Assembly (NCBI GenBank): GCA_019186965.1
Contig: JABARV010000018.1
Location: 1-64,000 of the forward strand
Length of the DNA: 64,000 nt
Reading direction: 5' to 3'
DNA from: Turneriella sp.
GTDB taxonomy: Bacteria; Spirochaetota; Leptospiria; Turneriellales; Turneriellaceae
Shown here: piece by piece, positions 42,892-51,575 of the stretch
Layout: every line of letters starts with the position of its first letter
Position numbering within the stretch: position 1 is the first letter of the stretch
Position numbers and translations under genes: made by a program
Notes under the pieces: model-generated
Told to the model about the DNA's origin: nothing
Seen by the model: the letters and a program-made list of their open reading frames with translations, nothing else
Database searches by the model: none

Positions 42892-44175
42892 CTAAAACGA
42901 AATATCCCACTGCGCGCGGTAACGTTCTTCGGTCGCGTATCCTCCTGTAAGGTTTTTTAAGCGGTGGTGCGTCACCTCAAGTGAAATTTTATTCAAATGG
43001 CCTCGCTCAAACCAATTCAATACCCCCGAGTACTCTTCTTGATACACACCCACATTCTTTGAGTTGGTATCGATAAACGAAAATCGTGCGGCGGTTTCCA
43101 ATTGTGGAGGAATAAAACTCAGCACGGTATGCGGAAAGACACCTGCTTGCAGAAGCGCACCCCACAGTTGCGCTTCTGGAAGAATACCCGCTCTGTCTAT
43201 GATACGTTTTGCATGCGTCTCTTGCTTGAAATAAAAACCTTTATACACCGAGCGCATCTCGAAAACCGCTTGGTCTATTTGATAGCTTCCCATAGGCTTT
43301 CCCGCTACAAGCGTATATGCACTGGCCCCGGGTAAAGTACGGCAGCTTACCGCGTCTGTTTCAAACGCAGTGCAGTTGCTGCGGTTGGTCGCTGCAGCGA
43401 GTGCAAAATTGAGCATAAAGCGGGGGGTAAATTTGTAATCGCTTTGGCTAAATTTTATGATTCCCCCTACTGCGTTCCACTGCAATCGCGCCGCGTACAT
43501 GAGGTTTTCGTCGTCGTTCAAACGCTCCCCCACACCGTGTCCGGTAAAAATACCAAGCACATAATTAAAGTCGGCGGCGGTATTTTCAAAGAAACGCCCC
43601 AGAAGTTGTATACCTTGCTGACGATCGACGGTAAAAAGGTCGTTCAGGATTGAGCGGTTAACAAACTGTTGATACCCCGATGACGAGACCCGTTCGTCGT
43701 TGTAGATAACTTTAGCGCGACCAATGCGCAACGTCAGCCAAGCGAAGCGGTCTAACGTAATATGAAAATCACGCAAGACCGGCTGCGACCAATCGTATTG
43801 GATATAAAATTTAATCCACGGTTTATACGCGTGGCCTGCCAGCTTTAACCGCGCACGACGCACCATGAAAGATTGCGTGTTCTGTTTTAGACCCGCCACG
43901 CTACGCGGGTCGGCATCGAAGGGGCCTGCATACCTAAACTGCAAGCGGTGCAGCATGGAAAGCGAGTAATCACCGGCGCTAAAGGTGATGCCGTCATCGG
44001 TATAAGAAACAAAGTCCGGCTTGAGCGAGTTACTCTCTTTTGTTTCTTCTTTATTCTTTTCTATCGCCTCTGTCGTTGGCGTACCGGCGTTGCGTTCGCT
44101 GGAACGCGCTTCTGAAACTAAAAGCACGAAGAAGGCAAGCGCAATGCTATGGTAGAGTGTTCTTGTTGTTATCAT
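42892..44175 (-). CDS. Phosphate-selective porin, OprO/OprP family
   Basis: A 427-residue outer-membrane barrel. After a signal peptide (IALAFFVLLVSEA) and a Glu/Lys-rich linker come FSAGDYSLSMLHRLQFRY, SFMVRRARLKLAGHAYKPWIKFYIQYD and the RIGRAKVIYNDERVSSSGYQQFVNRS segment, all typical of porin P/O. These porins admit phosphate or polyphosphate. An operator-like dyad lies 52-85 bases upstream, matching one before pstS, so the porin is probably induced with the Pst importer. The start has an AGGAAAA ribosome site. Confidence 0.88.
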   Translation of the reverse strand: MITTRTLYHSIALAFFVLLVSEARSSERNAGTPTTEAIEKNKEETKESNSLKPDFVSYTDDGITFSAGDYSLSMLHRLQFRYAGPFDADPRSVAGLKQNTQSFMVRRARLKLAGHAYKPWIKFYIQYDWSQPVLRDFHITLDRFAWLTLRIGRAKVIYNDERVSSSGYQQFVNRSILNDLFTVDRQQGIQLLGRFFENTAADFNYVLGIFTGHGVGERLNDDENLMYAARLQWNAVGGIIKFSQSDYKFTPRFMLNFALAAATNRSNCTAFETDAVSCRTLPGASAYTLVAGKPMGSYQIDQAVFEMRSVYKGFYFKQETHAKRIIDRAGILPEAQLWGALLQAGVFPHTVLSFIPPQLETAARFSFIDTNSKNVGVYQEEYSGVLNWFERGHLNKISLEVTHHRLKNLTGGYATEERYRAQWDISF

Positions 44176-44226
44176 TTATTTTTCCTACTGAGGTTACATT
44201 TCCTAAAGGGAGAATAATACGTATAC

Positions 44227-44260
44227 AACATTTTGTTATTTAGCGAAATATAAACATGTT
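44227..44260. promoter_or_regulatory. Operator-like dyad upstream of the porin gene
   Basis: The 34-base dyad has AACATTTTGTTATTT on the left and AAATATAAACATGTT on the right around AGCG, with 11 of 15 positions symmetric. The same sequence, on the opposite strand, recurs before pstS at 44669-44701, sharing an identical ATATTTCGCTA core. A TATTAT -10-like box lies between it and the porin start. Confidence 0.65.
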
Positions 44261-44615
44261 ATTCTACTTGCCCCATTCGACTATTGATTTTATCTAAAAA
44301 ATCAAAATCTAAATTGAGAGTTTCATCGCCATCAAAAAATGTCTTGAGCTCTGCGTAGATAATCCCCCCCAAGTTATTGTTATCGTAAAGCTTAGGATGG
44401 ATACAGTACTCCACCCAGCGTCCTTGTTTATTATCTAACACTAAATCCGAATCGCGCAGAATCGAAAGGTGTTGTGAAATTGTAGGCATAGAGAGGCGGA
44501 GCATGAGTTTTATATCATTCACTACCAGAGCACGGCGCGAGAGTAGCGCAAGAATACGCAGGCGTTGTTTGTCGGAAAGAGCCTTAAACATACGTTCGTA
44601 TTCGCGTAATTGCAT
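44259..44615 (-). CDS. ArsR-family transcriptional repressor
   Basis: A winged-helix regulator of about 118 residues (from the ATG at 44615; a TTG at 44654 would give 131). The signature is ALSDKQRLRILALLSRRALVVNDIKLMLRLSMPTISQHLSILRDSDLVLDNKQGRWVEYCI, with the recognition helix MPTISQHLSIL. There is no cysteine-based metal site in the usual CVC position, so the signal is not obviously a metal. Divergent from pstS and just upstream of the porin, between two matching operator-like dyads; it is the best local candidate for binding them. Confidence 0.85.
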   Translation of the reverse strand: MQLREYERMFKALSDKQRLRILALLSRRALVVNDIKLMLRLSMPTISQHLSILRDSDLVLDNKQGRWVEYCIHPKLYDNNNLGGIIYAELKTFFDGDETLNLDFDFLDKINSRMGQVE

Positions 44616-44668
44616 AATTAACGAATTGTCTAAGTTAAGTACCGTGTCAAACAATGCACACAGCTCTC

Positions 44669-44701
44669 AACGTATAGATATTTCGCTATTTACCTAAATG
44701 T
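44669..44701. promoter_or_regulatory. Operator-like dyad upstream of pstS
   Basis: A 33-base sequence, from AACGTATAGATATTTCG to CCTAAATGT, that matches the inverted porin operator at most positions, including an exact ATATTTCGCTA core and a final AAATGT. It is 38 bases before the pstS ATG and 53 bases before the arsR ATG, so it could serve both promoters. Confidence 0.65.
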
Positions 44702-44739
44702 GGATATACAAATAGACTAACCTAATTTTCGTGACCGCA

Positions 44740-45615
44740 ATGAAAAAACTTACAGCAACGATAGGACTACTCTTCCTCGCGCTCCTTGCGTGTAGCCGCA
44801 AAAACAACACACTCAAAATTGCCGGCTCCGACACCATGGTACAAATTGGGCAGCACCTTGCTAAAGCATACATGCAACAAGACCCCCAAAAGCTCATTTC
44901 CATCCAAGGCGGTGGAAGCGGCACCGGTATCGCGGCACTCCTTAATGGCTCAACCGACATTGCCAGTGCATCGCGGGAAATGAAACCGGAAGAATTGATG
45001 CGGGCGCAACAACGCGGGATTACAGTCAAAGAATACGTTATTGCAAATGACGCGTTAGTCATTGCCGTCCATCCCTCGAACAAAATTTCAAAACTCACTA
45101 TCGAGCAACTGAGCGGTATTTACGCCGGTAAAATTACCAACTGGAGCGCGTTGGGCGGTGACAACAAACCCATTCTTGCAATCTCCCGCGACAGCAACTC
45201 GGGTACACACGTTTATTTCAAAGACGAAGTGCTGCGTCAAGGGAAGACGGTAAATAAAGGAGAGAAATCCACCGACCCACTCGCCCGTTTAGAATTTGGT
45301 AAAAATGTTACTTTCGCCGTGTCTTCACAAGCGATTAGCGATCAAGTTAAAGTCAATACGGCCGCTATTGGCTACTTGGGCATCGGCTGGGCGGCGGAAG
45401 GGGTTAAATCTGTTACAATTAGCCGAGACGGCAAGGCGTTTTACGCACCCACTTTGGAAAATACAGTGCAAGGAAAGTATCCCCTTGCCCGCGGATTACA
45501 AATGTACGTCGCTGTAAAGGAAGACCAAAAGGCCATTGAGTTTATGAATTTTGTACTCAGTCCTGAAGGGCAAAAAATTGTTCAAGAGCAGGGCTTTATA
45601 CCGGTCAAGAAATAG
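44740..45615 (+). CDS. pstS: Phosphate-binding lipoprotein PstS
   Basis: The high-affinity phosphate receptor of the Pst ABC importer. The ATG at 44740 gives a lipoprotein signal with lipobox LLAC (Cys at about residue 19), anchoring it to the membrane. Phosphate-binding motifs are visible: KIAGSDTMVQIG, GGGSGTGIAALLNGSTDIASASR and SRDSNSGTH. A GTG nine bases earlier is in frame but offers no better ribosome site. It is the first gene of pstSCAB-phoU, with three bases to pstC. Confidence 0.93.
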   Translation: MKKLTATIGLLFLALLACSRKNNTLKIAGSDTMVQIGQHLAKAYMQQDPQKLISIQGGGSGTGIAALLNGSTDIASASREMKPEELMRAQQRGITVKEYVIANDALVIAVHPSNKISKLTIEQLSGIYAGKITNWSALGGDNKPILAISRDSNSGTHVYFKDEVLRQGKTVNKGEKSTDPLARLEFGKNVTFAVSSQAISDQVKVNTAAIGYLGIGWAAEGVKSVTISRDGKAFYAPTLENTVQGKYPLARGLQMYVAVKEDQKAIEFMNFVLSPEGQKIVQEQGFIPVKK

Positions 45616-45618
45616 GTT

Positions 45619-46503
45619 ATGAAAAAGCGCAATCGACTTAGCGAAATCCTTGTAGAAAAAGGAGTCATAAGACTCGCCGGTTACACGGCAGTCGTTGTTC
45701 TCCTTTTAATTCTCTTTTTCATGTTCCGCGAAGGCACTCCTTTTTTAGAAACGTATTCCATCTCCAGTTTTCTTTTCAAGAACGAGTGGTTCCCCCTCTC
45801 GGATCGCTATGGCATGCTACCGCTCATCACCGGCAGCGCCATGGTCACTTTGGTGGCACTCTCCTTTTCTATCCCACTTTCTTTCGCCACCGCTATATTT
45901 ATGTCCGAGCTGGCGCCGCCAGCGGTGCGCAACACTCTGAAGCTATCGATTGAAGTCCTCTCGTCGATCCCTTCGGTTGTGTTTGGTTTTTTAGGCATCA
46001 TCTTCGTTGGCCCATATATTCAAAAAGCATTCCATCTCACAACGGGGCTCAACGCATTCACCGCCGGCATCTTGCTCGCGTTCATGGCGCTGCCCACCAT
46101 TGCGAGCATTGCCGACGAATCACTACAAGCCGTGCCTAGAAATCTCAAAGAGGCCTCTTTGGCGCTGGGAGCAAACCGCATACAGACAATCCTACGCGTC
46201 ACTTTCCCGGCCGCTTCTTCCGGTATTATCGCCGGCGTTATGTTGGGGGTGGGACGCGTCTTAGGAGAAACAATGACGGTCATGATGGTCGCCGGTGGTT
46301 CTGCGCAAATTGCACTTTCGCCCATGGCGCCTGTGCGCACGATGACTGGCACCATCGCCTCAGAGATGGGTGAGGTGGTAACCGGAGACGTGCACTACCG
46401 TGCACTTTTTATGATAGGGTTGTTGCTTTTTGTCATCACATTGACTATCAATACATTGAGCGGCATCATCATTGAGCGCATTCGGCAGAGGCAAGGCGTA
46501 TGA
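45619..46503 (+). CDS. pstC: Phosphate ABC transporter permease PstC
   Basis: One of the two membrane subunits of the Pst channel: 294 residues, about six helices, with the EAA-like cytoplasmic loop EASLALGANRIQTILRVTFPAASSGIIAGVMLGVGR. PstC and PstA pair to form the phosphate path. The stop overlaps the pstA start by four bases. Confidence 0.92.
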   Translation: MKKRNRLSEILVEKGVIRLAGYTAVVVLLLILFFMFREGTPFLETYSISSFLFKNEWFPLSDRYGMLPLITGSAMVTLVALSFSIPLSFATAIFMSELAPPAVRNTLKLSIEVLSSIPSVVFGFLGIIFVGPYIQKAFHLTTGLNAFTAGILLAFMALPTIASIADESLQAVPRNLKEASLALGANRIQTILRVTFPAASSGIIAGVMLGVGRVLGETMTVMMVAGGSAQIALSPMAPVRTMTGTIASEMGEVVTGDVHYRALFMIGLLLFVITLTINTLSGIIIERIRQRQGV

Positions 46504-47357
46504 TAAAACGCACGACACGTATCGGTGATGTCTTCGGCTACGCCGTTATCTACTCGTTGACCGCAATTACATTTATCCCGCTTTTAGCGTTTATAGTTTA
46601 TATCGTTGCCAAAGGCATCGGCCGCATCGATTTAGATTTCCTCTTCGGCGCATCGTCTTCTTTGGAAAGTGGCGGCATTTTCGCGCCATTATACGGTACA
46701 ATAATACTAACGCTCCTGTCGCTTTTATTCTCTGTCCCCATTGCACTTTTTGCGGCGATTTATTTATCCGAGTACGCCCGTAAAAATCGCTGGTTTGCCA
46801 TCATCGAATTGACGATTGTGAACTTAGCGGGAGTACCCTCGGTGGTGTACGGTCTTTTCGGACTCGGCTTATTCGTCGTGTTCTTCGGTTTTGGTAAATC
46901 GTTATTGGCGGGTGCCCTCACCATGGCTTGCATGTCGCTTCCCCTCCTTATTACTGTCTTTTATCAGGCACTCAAAGCCGTACCCAACACACTCAGGGAG
47001 GCGTCGCTTTCCCTCGGCGCAAGCAAACTGGCGACGGCGTTCCGCGTCGTGGTGCCGACAGCAACACCGGGGATATTCACCGGTGTCATCCTTGCGACCG
47101 CGCGTATCGCCGGTGAAACCGCGCCCGTCCTTTTTACCGTGGCGGCGTATTACATGCCACAGTTGCCACAAAGCGTTTACGACCAATCGATGCTCCTCTC
47201 GTACCATCTATACGCTTTAAGTACGCAAAACAGCGCCGCCAGCGAAGAACAAAAATTTGCCGTCACTTTGGTGCTCGTCACTCTGGTTTTACTCGTCAAC
47301 GCGCTTGCAATTTTAGGCCGCGCCCGCGCGCGCAAAAAAATTGGAAATCTGGAATAA
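46500..47357 (+). CDS. pstA: Phosphate ABC transporter permease PstA
   Basis: The partner of PstC, 285 residues with six membrane helices and the loop REASLSLGASKLATAFRVVVPTATPGIFTGVILATARIAGETAP that docks onto PstB. The RIAGETAP ending of this loop is typical of PstA. ATGA overlap upstream, three bases to pstB downstream. Confidence 0.92.
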   Translation: MIKRTTRIGDVFGYAVIYSLTAITFIPLLAFIVYIVAKGIGRIDLDFLFGASSSLESGGIFAPLYGTIILTLLSLLFSVPIALFAAIYLSEYARKNRWFAIIELTIVNLAGVPSVVYGLFGLGLFVVFFGFGKSLLAGALTMACMSLPLLITVFYQALKAVPNTLREASLSLGASKLATAFRVVVPTATPGIFTGVILATARIAGETAPVLFTVAAYYMPQLPQSVYDQSMLLSYHLYALSTQNSAASEEQKFAVTLVLVTLVLLVNALAILGRARARKKIGNLE

Positions 47358-47360
47358 TAT

Positions 47361-48137
47361 ATGGAAACACAAAACGAAACAGCCCCTATCTTAACGCTGC
47401 GCAATTTGAACATGCGCTACGGTGAAAAAAAGGCCCTCACCGACATCAATATGGATATTTTACCGCGCTCCATCACCGCCTTCATTGGACCTTCCGGTTG
47501 CGGTAAATCTTCACTTTTGCGCTGCTTTAACCGCATGAACGACTTAATTGAAAACGCATTAGTTACCGGTGAAATCCTTTTCGACGGCCAACTCAACATC
47601 AACGATGCGAAAATTGACGTCACTCAGTTGAGACGTAAAATTGGTATGGTCTTTCAAAAGCCCAACCCTTTTCCAAAGTCGATTTATGAAAACATTGCGT
47701 ATGGCATCCGTGTCGCCGCCAAGAGTACAAAATCAGAAATCGACGATCGTGTCGAAGATGCTCTGAAAAAAGTGGGTTTATGGAAAGAAGTCGCCGACCG
47801 CTTAAAAGATGCGGGGACCCGTCTTTCAGGCGGGCAAGCGCAGCGGCTATGTATCGCCCGCACCATAGCGACACGCCCTGAAATTATTTTGATGGACGAA
47901 CCGACGAGCGCTTTAGACCCTTTGAGCACGCAAACGGTCGAAGAGCTCACGCTCGAACTCAAAGAAAACTACACTGTTGTCATAGTTACTCACAACATGC
48001 AACAGGCAGCACGGATTTCAGACAACACCGCATTCTTTTTACACGGCGAGCTTATTGAGTACAGCCCAACAAAGCTGATGTTCACCCGCCCCAACAACAA
48101 ACGCACCGAAGATTATATCACAGGGAGATTCGGATGA
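47361..48137 (+). CDS. pstB: Phosphate ABC transporter ATPase PstB
   Basis: The ATPase of the Pst importer, 258 residues. Walker [18 protein letters not shown] (PstB-specific), Q-loop [20 protein letters not shown], signature LSGGQAQRL, Walker [13 protein letters not shown] and switch VTHNMQQA are all present. The NRMNDLI and PNPFP stretches distinguish PstB from other ABC ATPases. Confidence 0.96.
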   Translation: METQNETAPILTLRNLNMRYGEKKALTDINMDILPRSITAFIGPSGCGKSSLLRCFNRMNDLIENALVTGEILFDGQLNINDAKIDVTQLRRKIGMVFQKPNPFPKSIYENIAYGIRVAAKSTKSEIDDRVEDALKKVGLWKEVADRLKDAGTRLSGGQAQRLCIARTIATRPEIILMDEPTSALDPLSTQTVEELTLELKENYTVVIVTHNMQQAARISDNTAFFLHGELIEYSPTKLMFTRPNNKRTEDYITGRFG

Positions 48138-48194
48138 GATTCAAAGCAAGCACAATTCCAAAATTCGCTACACTTTCAGAAAGGAGTCTTTCGT

Positions 48195-48845
48195 ATGTTA
48201 ATTATTGAAAAAGCGCTTAAACAATTACGCGAAAATTTGCACGCGATGACAGAGGTCGTCATCGACATGCTCGAAATGGTCGTCGTTTCACTTGACAAAG
48301 GAAATTTAGAAGACTTAGAAAATATTTTCAAACAGGATAAGTATTTAGACCAGCTTGAAAAATCTCTCGACCGGCAATCCATGGAGCTTTTGGCGCTTAT
48401 CAACCCCCACGCTTCAGATTTGCGCTTTGTCTTTTCTGTTATCAAGACAAACGGCAATCTGGAGCGCATGGGCGATGAAATGAAAAACGTCGCGCGTGAA
48501 GCAAAAAATCTGAAAGGAAAAATCCCCGATGAACTGAAAGAGTTGGCGCGCCTTGTTTTTGAGATGTCTAAAAAGACTTTTCTTGCATTGGCACAAAGCG
48601 ACGCAAAGCTGTCGATGAATATCATTTTAGAAGACGACACCATCGACACTTTGGAATACAACATTGTCACAAAATATCCTCAACTCGATATTGCTTTAAC
48701 GGCAAAGGCTCTCGAGCGTATCGCCGACCACGCCACCAACATCGCAGAGAGCATCATCTATTCTGTCGAAGGGGTCGATGTTCGGCACGAGAATACAATC
48801 AAACAACGGGCTTTTGAAAAAGAATACACGTCGCCACTCCCATAG
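48195..48845 (+). CDS. phoU: Phosphate-transport regulator PhoU
   Basis: PhoU signals phosphate sufficiency and restrains Pst activity. The 216-residue helical protein holds two three-helix repeats, each with an E/D-x3-D metal-type signature (VIKTNGNLERMGDEMKNVA and ALERIADHATNIAESI). An AGGAG site precedes the ATG. Its last 47 bases run opposite to the end of the menaquinone methyltransferase gene. No sensor kinase or response regulator gene of the PhoR/PhoB type lies nearby. Confidence 0.92.
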   Translation: MLIIEKALKQLRENLHAMTEVVIDMLEMVVVSLDKGNLEDLENIFKQDKYLDQLEKSLDRQSMELLALINPHASDLRFVFSVIKTNGNLERMGDEMKNVAREAKNLKGKIPDELKELARLVFEMSKKTFLALAQSDAKLSMNIILEDDTIDTLEYNIVTKYPQLDIALTAKALERIADHATNIAESIIYSVEGVDVRHENTIKQRAFEKEYTSPLP

Positions 48846-49548
48846 AGAAAGCGCGAGTTTCCAACGTCGTAAAGCCAGCGCTTTCGCATTCGTGGATTAA
48901 ATCTTCGACAGTGACAAAACGCTCTACCGACTCTGGCAAATATCTGTACGCTTCTTTATCGCGGCTAATTAAAGCGCCAATGGAAGGTAAAATTTTTTGA
49001 AAATAAATATTAAAAAAGAATGCGGGGATTTTTTTCTCCATTGGAGTAAATTCAAGAATGGCAAAATATCCCCCTGGTTTTAGCACGCGATAAATTTCTT
49101 TAAATGCGTAGTTGCGTTCAGCAACATTGCGGATACCAAAAGCAATCATCGCGTGAGAACAAAGATTATCTTTAAGGGGCAACTCTTCGCCGAACGATTC
49201 TAAAAAGTAGCACCGCGTCGTGTTGTACCGTAATTTGGCCTCTGCACGGTGCAGCATTTGCCGCGAAGGGTCAACAGCAAAAATGGTACGTACTTCGTGT
49301 TTTGTTGCTTCTTCCGAAAGGTCTCCTGTACCACACGCTAAATCGAGAAGTACCGAATCTCTTCGGAGCTTAAGGAGCTGGATTGTTGCTTTGCGCCACC
49401 TGCGATCGATGCCAAAGGAAAGTAGGTGGTTTAGAAGATCGTACGTCGGAGCAATGCGGTTAAACATACCGCGTACAGTAGCGCGTTTTTCCACACTATT
49501 TGCCATGCGTATGGGCAACTTAAAAAATGGCAACGTATCGTCATTCAT
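48799..49548 (-). CDS. menG: Demethylmenaquinone methyltransferase
   Basis: SAM-dependent methyltransferase of the UbiE/MenG family, making menaquinone for respiration. The 249-residue protein shows FNRIAPTYDLLNHLLSFGIDRRWR, motif I LDLACGTGDLS, GIRNVAERNYAFKEIYRVLKPGG and LEFTPMEKK. Spirochaetes of this type use menaquinone, so MenG is the likelier name than UbiE. It converges on phoU with a 47-base coding overlap. Confidence 0.93.
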   Translation of the reverse strand: MNDDTLPFFKLPIRMANSVEKRATVRGMFNRIAPTYDLLNHLLSFGIDRRWRKATIQLLKLRRDSVLLDLACGTGDLSEEATKHEVRTIFAVDPSRQMLHRAEAKLRYNTTRCYFLESFGEELPLKDNLCSHAMIAFGIRNVAERNYAFKEIYRVLKPGGYFAILEFTPMEKKIPAFFFNIYFQKILPSIGALISRDKEAYRYLPESVERFVTVEDLIHECESAGFTTLETRAFSMGVATCILFQKPVV

Positions 49549-49629
49549 TGAGCTTCGTCGTTGTCGGCGTATTTCGATTAAAAACTGAGACAGTCTATTG
49601 CTATTAAATTGCCGAAATTAAGGATAGTC

Positions 49630-50841
49630 ATGGATATAAATTCACGCCCGTTTTCTTTTGTCTTCGTTATGGCTTTCGTGTCGCTTTACAGTAGCATGAC
49701 ATGCCTTCGTTCGAACATTAAAAATATAAATCCTATAGTGCAAAATTTTAGTAACAAAACAAGTGCTCAAATCTTCACAACCAAAACAAGTGGAGAAACT
49801 ACCGCACTTGCAAATATCGTCTCAGAAACTCATAATACCCCGAAAGAAGCTCAAGAAAAAAATTCTATACAGAAAAAAATAAATTCCAGAGTAAATCAGA
49901 CAAATAGCACATTATTTCCTTTTCTTAAAAAATTACGTGAGTTTCGTTTATCGTGGGCGAATTTCCCCATAAAGCGTCCTGCTTTCATTAAGGGGATTTA
50001 TCTTACTAATGCAACCGCTATTAGTACAAAATCGCTTAAACACTTTGTCGACCGTAGCCGCAAATACGGTCTCAACACGCTTGTAATAGACACGCAGGGT
50101 AAAATGCTCACCCGCGAACAAATTTCTTATATCAAGTCGAATGGAATTTATCCCATTGCGCGTGTTGTCTGTTTTGATCTCGGCCTTAAAGAAAAATATC
50201 CTAATAAAGCGCATTTAGATAGCATAATGCAAGAGGTTGAAAACGCAGCTAAAGCGGGGTTTCAAGAAGTGCAACTCGACTACATCCGGTACGCGGATGA
50301 GCCAAAACTATTACGCCTTCCACTAAAATTTAAATACGAACAAATCAACCACGTCTTAAGCCGTGCGCGCCGCCTAACCGATTCTTTAGGGGTCGAATTA
50401 GGCGCGGATGTTTTTGGGCGCATTACGTTAAACGAGCACGACCAAATTGGGCAAAGGCTTGAAATCTTTGGCGATCACGTACACAACCTCTACCCCATGG
50501 TATACCCTTCGCATTACTACGGCGACCCTGAAAAAATAGCTGATCCTTACGGTACAGTTAAAGAAGGCGTCGAAAACTCCAAAGAGCGCATTCCAAAAAC
50601 GCGTATCATTCCGTGGATACAAGGTTTTGCGATGAAAATTAAAGAATCAGGGCTTTCTTTACCCGAGTACATATTGAAGCAACTTTACGCAGTCGATGAC
50701 GCCAAGGGCGATGGCTATGTCGTGTGGAATGCGCGTAACGACTACACATCGACATGGAAAGCAATTAAAGAATACGACCGCTTAGTTGAGACGCGGAAAA
50801 AAACACACCCCCATTCAAAACTCTCCCGTAGTTCGGGTTAA
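49630..50841 (+). CDS. DUF4015 putative glycoside-hydrolase-like protein
   Basis: The 403-residue product starts at the ATG at 49630, preceded by AAGGA; an earlier TTG has no such site. A hydrophobic start with a possible lipobox (SSMTC) suggests export or membrane anchoring. After a low-complexity Thr/Asn/Lys linker (about 30-110) comes a TIM-barrel-like domain with FIKGIYLTNATAIS, LNTLVIDTQGK, YPIARVVCF, EVQLDYIRYADE and WIQGFAM, characteristic of DUF4015. The acidic LDYIRYADE strand end may be catalytic. The substrate, perhaps an envelope glycan, is unknown. It abuts rsmI (TAATG). Confidence 0.82.
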   Translation: MDINSRPFSFVFVMAFVSLYSSMTCLRSNIKNINPIVQNFSNKTSAQIFTTKTSGETTALANIVSETHNTPKEAQEKNSIQKKINSRVNQTNSTLFPFLKKLREFRLSWANFPIKRPAFIKGIYLTNATAISTKSLKHFVDRSRKYGLNTLVIDTQGKMLTREQISYIKSNGIYPIARVVCFDLGLKEKYPNKAHLDSIMQEVENAAKAGFQEVQLDYIRYADEPKLLRLPLKFKYEQINHVLSRARRLTDSLGVELGADVFGRITLNEHDQIGQRLEIFGDHVHNLYPMVYPSHYYGDPEKIADPYGTVKEGVENSKERIPKTRIIPWIQGFAMKIKESGLSLPEYILKQLYAVDDAKGDGYVVWNARNDYTSTWKAIKEYDRLVETRKKTHPHSKLSRSSG

Positions 50842-51530
50842 TGCCAGAAGAAAAAAAACATACAGGTACTCTTTATTCGGTAGCAGTGCCAATTGGAAAC
50901 GCTACTGATATTTCTGAGCGTGCGCACACGACCTTATCTGTTGTGGATTTTATCGCCTGTGAAGATACGCGCAAAACCTTGGAGCTATTGCGCCGTGCGC
51001 GAATTGAAACTAAAGCGCGGCTTTTGGTACACAACCCTTTTGGCGAAGCAAAAAGCGCCGAAGGGCTGTTAAAGCTTCTATACGAAGGGAAAAATATTGC
51101 GCTGGTTTCGGATGCAGGAACGCCGCGGCTTTCTGACCCAGGTTCCCGTATACTGCGCTTAGCTTTTACTGAAAAAATTCCAGTCGTGCCTATTCCTGGC
51201 GCGGCAGCACTCACAACGCTTTTAAGTATCACCCCTTTCTCCGTTGACCCTTTTGTGTTTTTGGGATTTCTTTCTCCCAAAAGCGGGAGGCGGCAAAACG
51301 AACTTAAGAAATATTTAGATTTTGAAGGAGCAATTGCGCTCTACGAATCGGTACACCGTATTGAAAAATCCCTTGCCGATATTTGTGACATCTACCCCGA
51401 TGCAGAAATTCTCATTGGTCGTGAAATGACTAAAACGCACGAAGAATTTTTTTTAGGTAGCACTCTGGAAGCAACTTCTTGGGTACAGGGTAAACACGGG
51501 GAGTTTGCACTCATTTTTCGTAAAAAATAA
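50841..51530 (+). CDS. rsmI: 16S rRNA 2'-O-ribose C1402 methyltransferase RsmI
   Basis: Tetrapyrrole-methylase-fold enzyme that methylates C1402 of 16S rRNA. Diagnostic segments are VAVPIGNATDISERAHTTL, CEDTRKT, LVSDAGTPRLSDPGSRI and PIPGAAALTTLLSITPF, with EFFLGS toward the end. Length 229 residues, slightly shorter than the E. coli protein (286) because the C-terminal extension is missing. The ATG overlaps the upstream stop by one base. Confidence 0.93.
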   Translation: MPEEKKHTGTLYSVAVPIGNATDISERAHTTLSVVDFIACEDTRKTLELLRRARIETKARLLVHNPFGEAKSAEGLLKLLYEGKNIALVSDAGTPRLSDPGSRILRLAFTEKIPVVPIPGAAALTTLLSITPFSVDPFVFLGFLSPKSGRRQNELKKYLDFEGAIALYESVHRIEKSLADICDIYPDAEILIGREMTKTHEEFFLGSTLEATSWVQGKHGEFALIFRKK

Positions 51531-51531
51531 A

Positions 51532-51562
51532 AAGTTTCTTAAAAAACTTCGTCTTTTATTTT
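51532..51562 (+). terminator. Weak intrinsic terminator after rsmI
   Basis: A six-base stem (AAGTTT/AAACTT) follows the rsmI stop by one base and is followed by a T-rich run (CTTTTATTTT). The stem is short and AT-rich, so this is only a likely terminator; it would also shield the convergent PepSY gene. Confidence 0.35.
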
Positions 51563-51575
51563 ATAGTGAGAGTGG

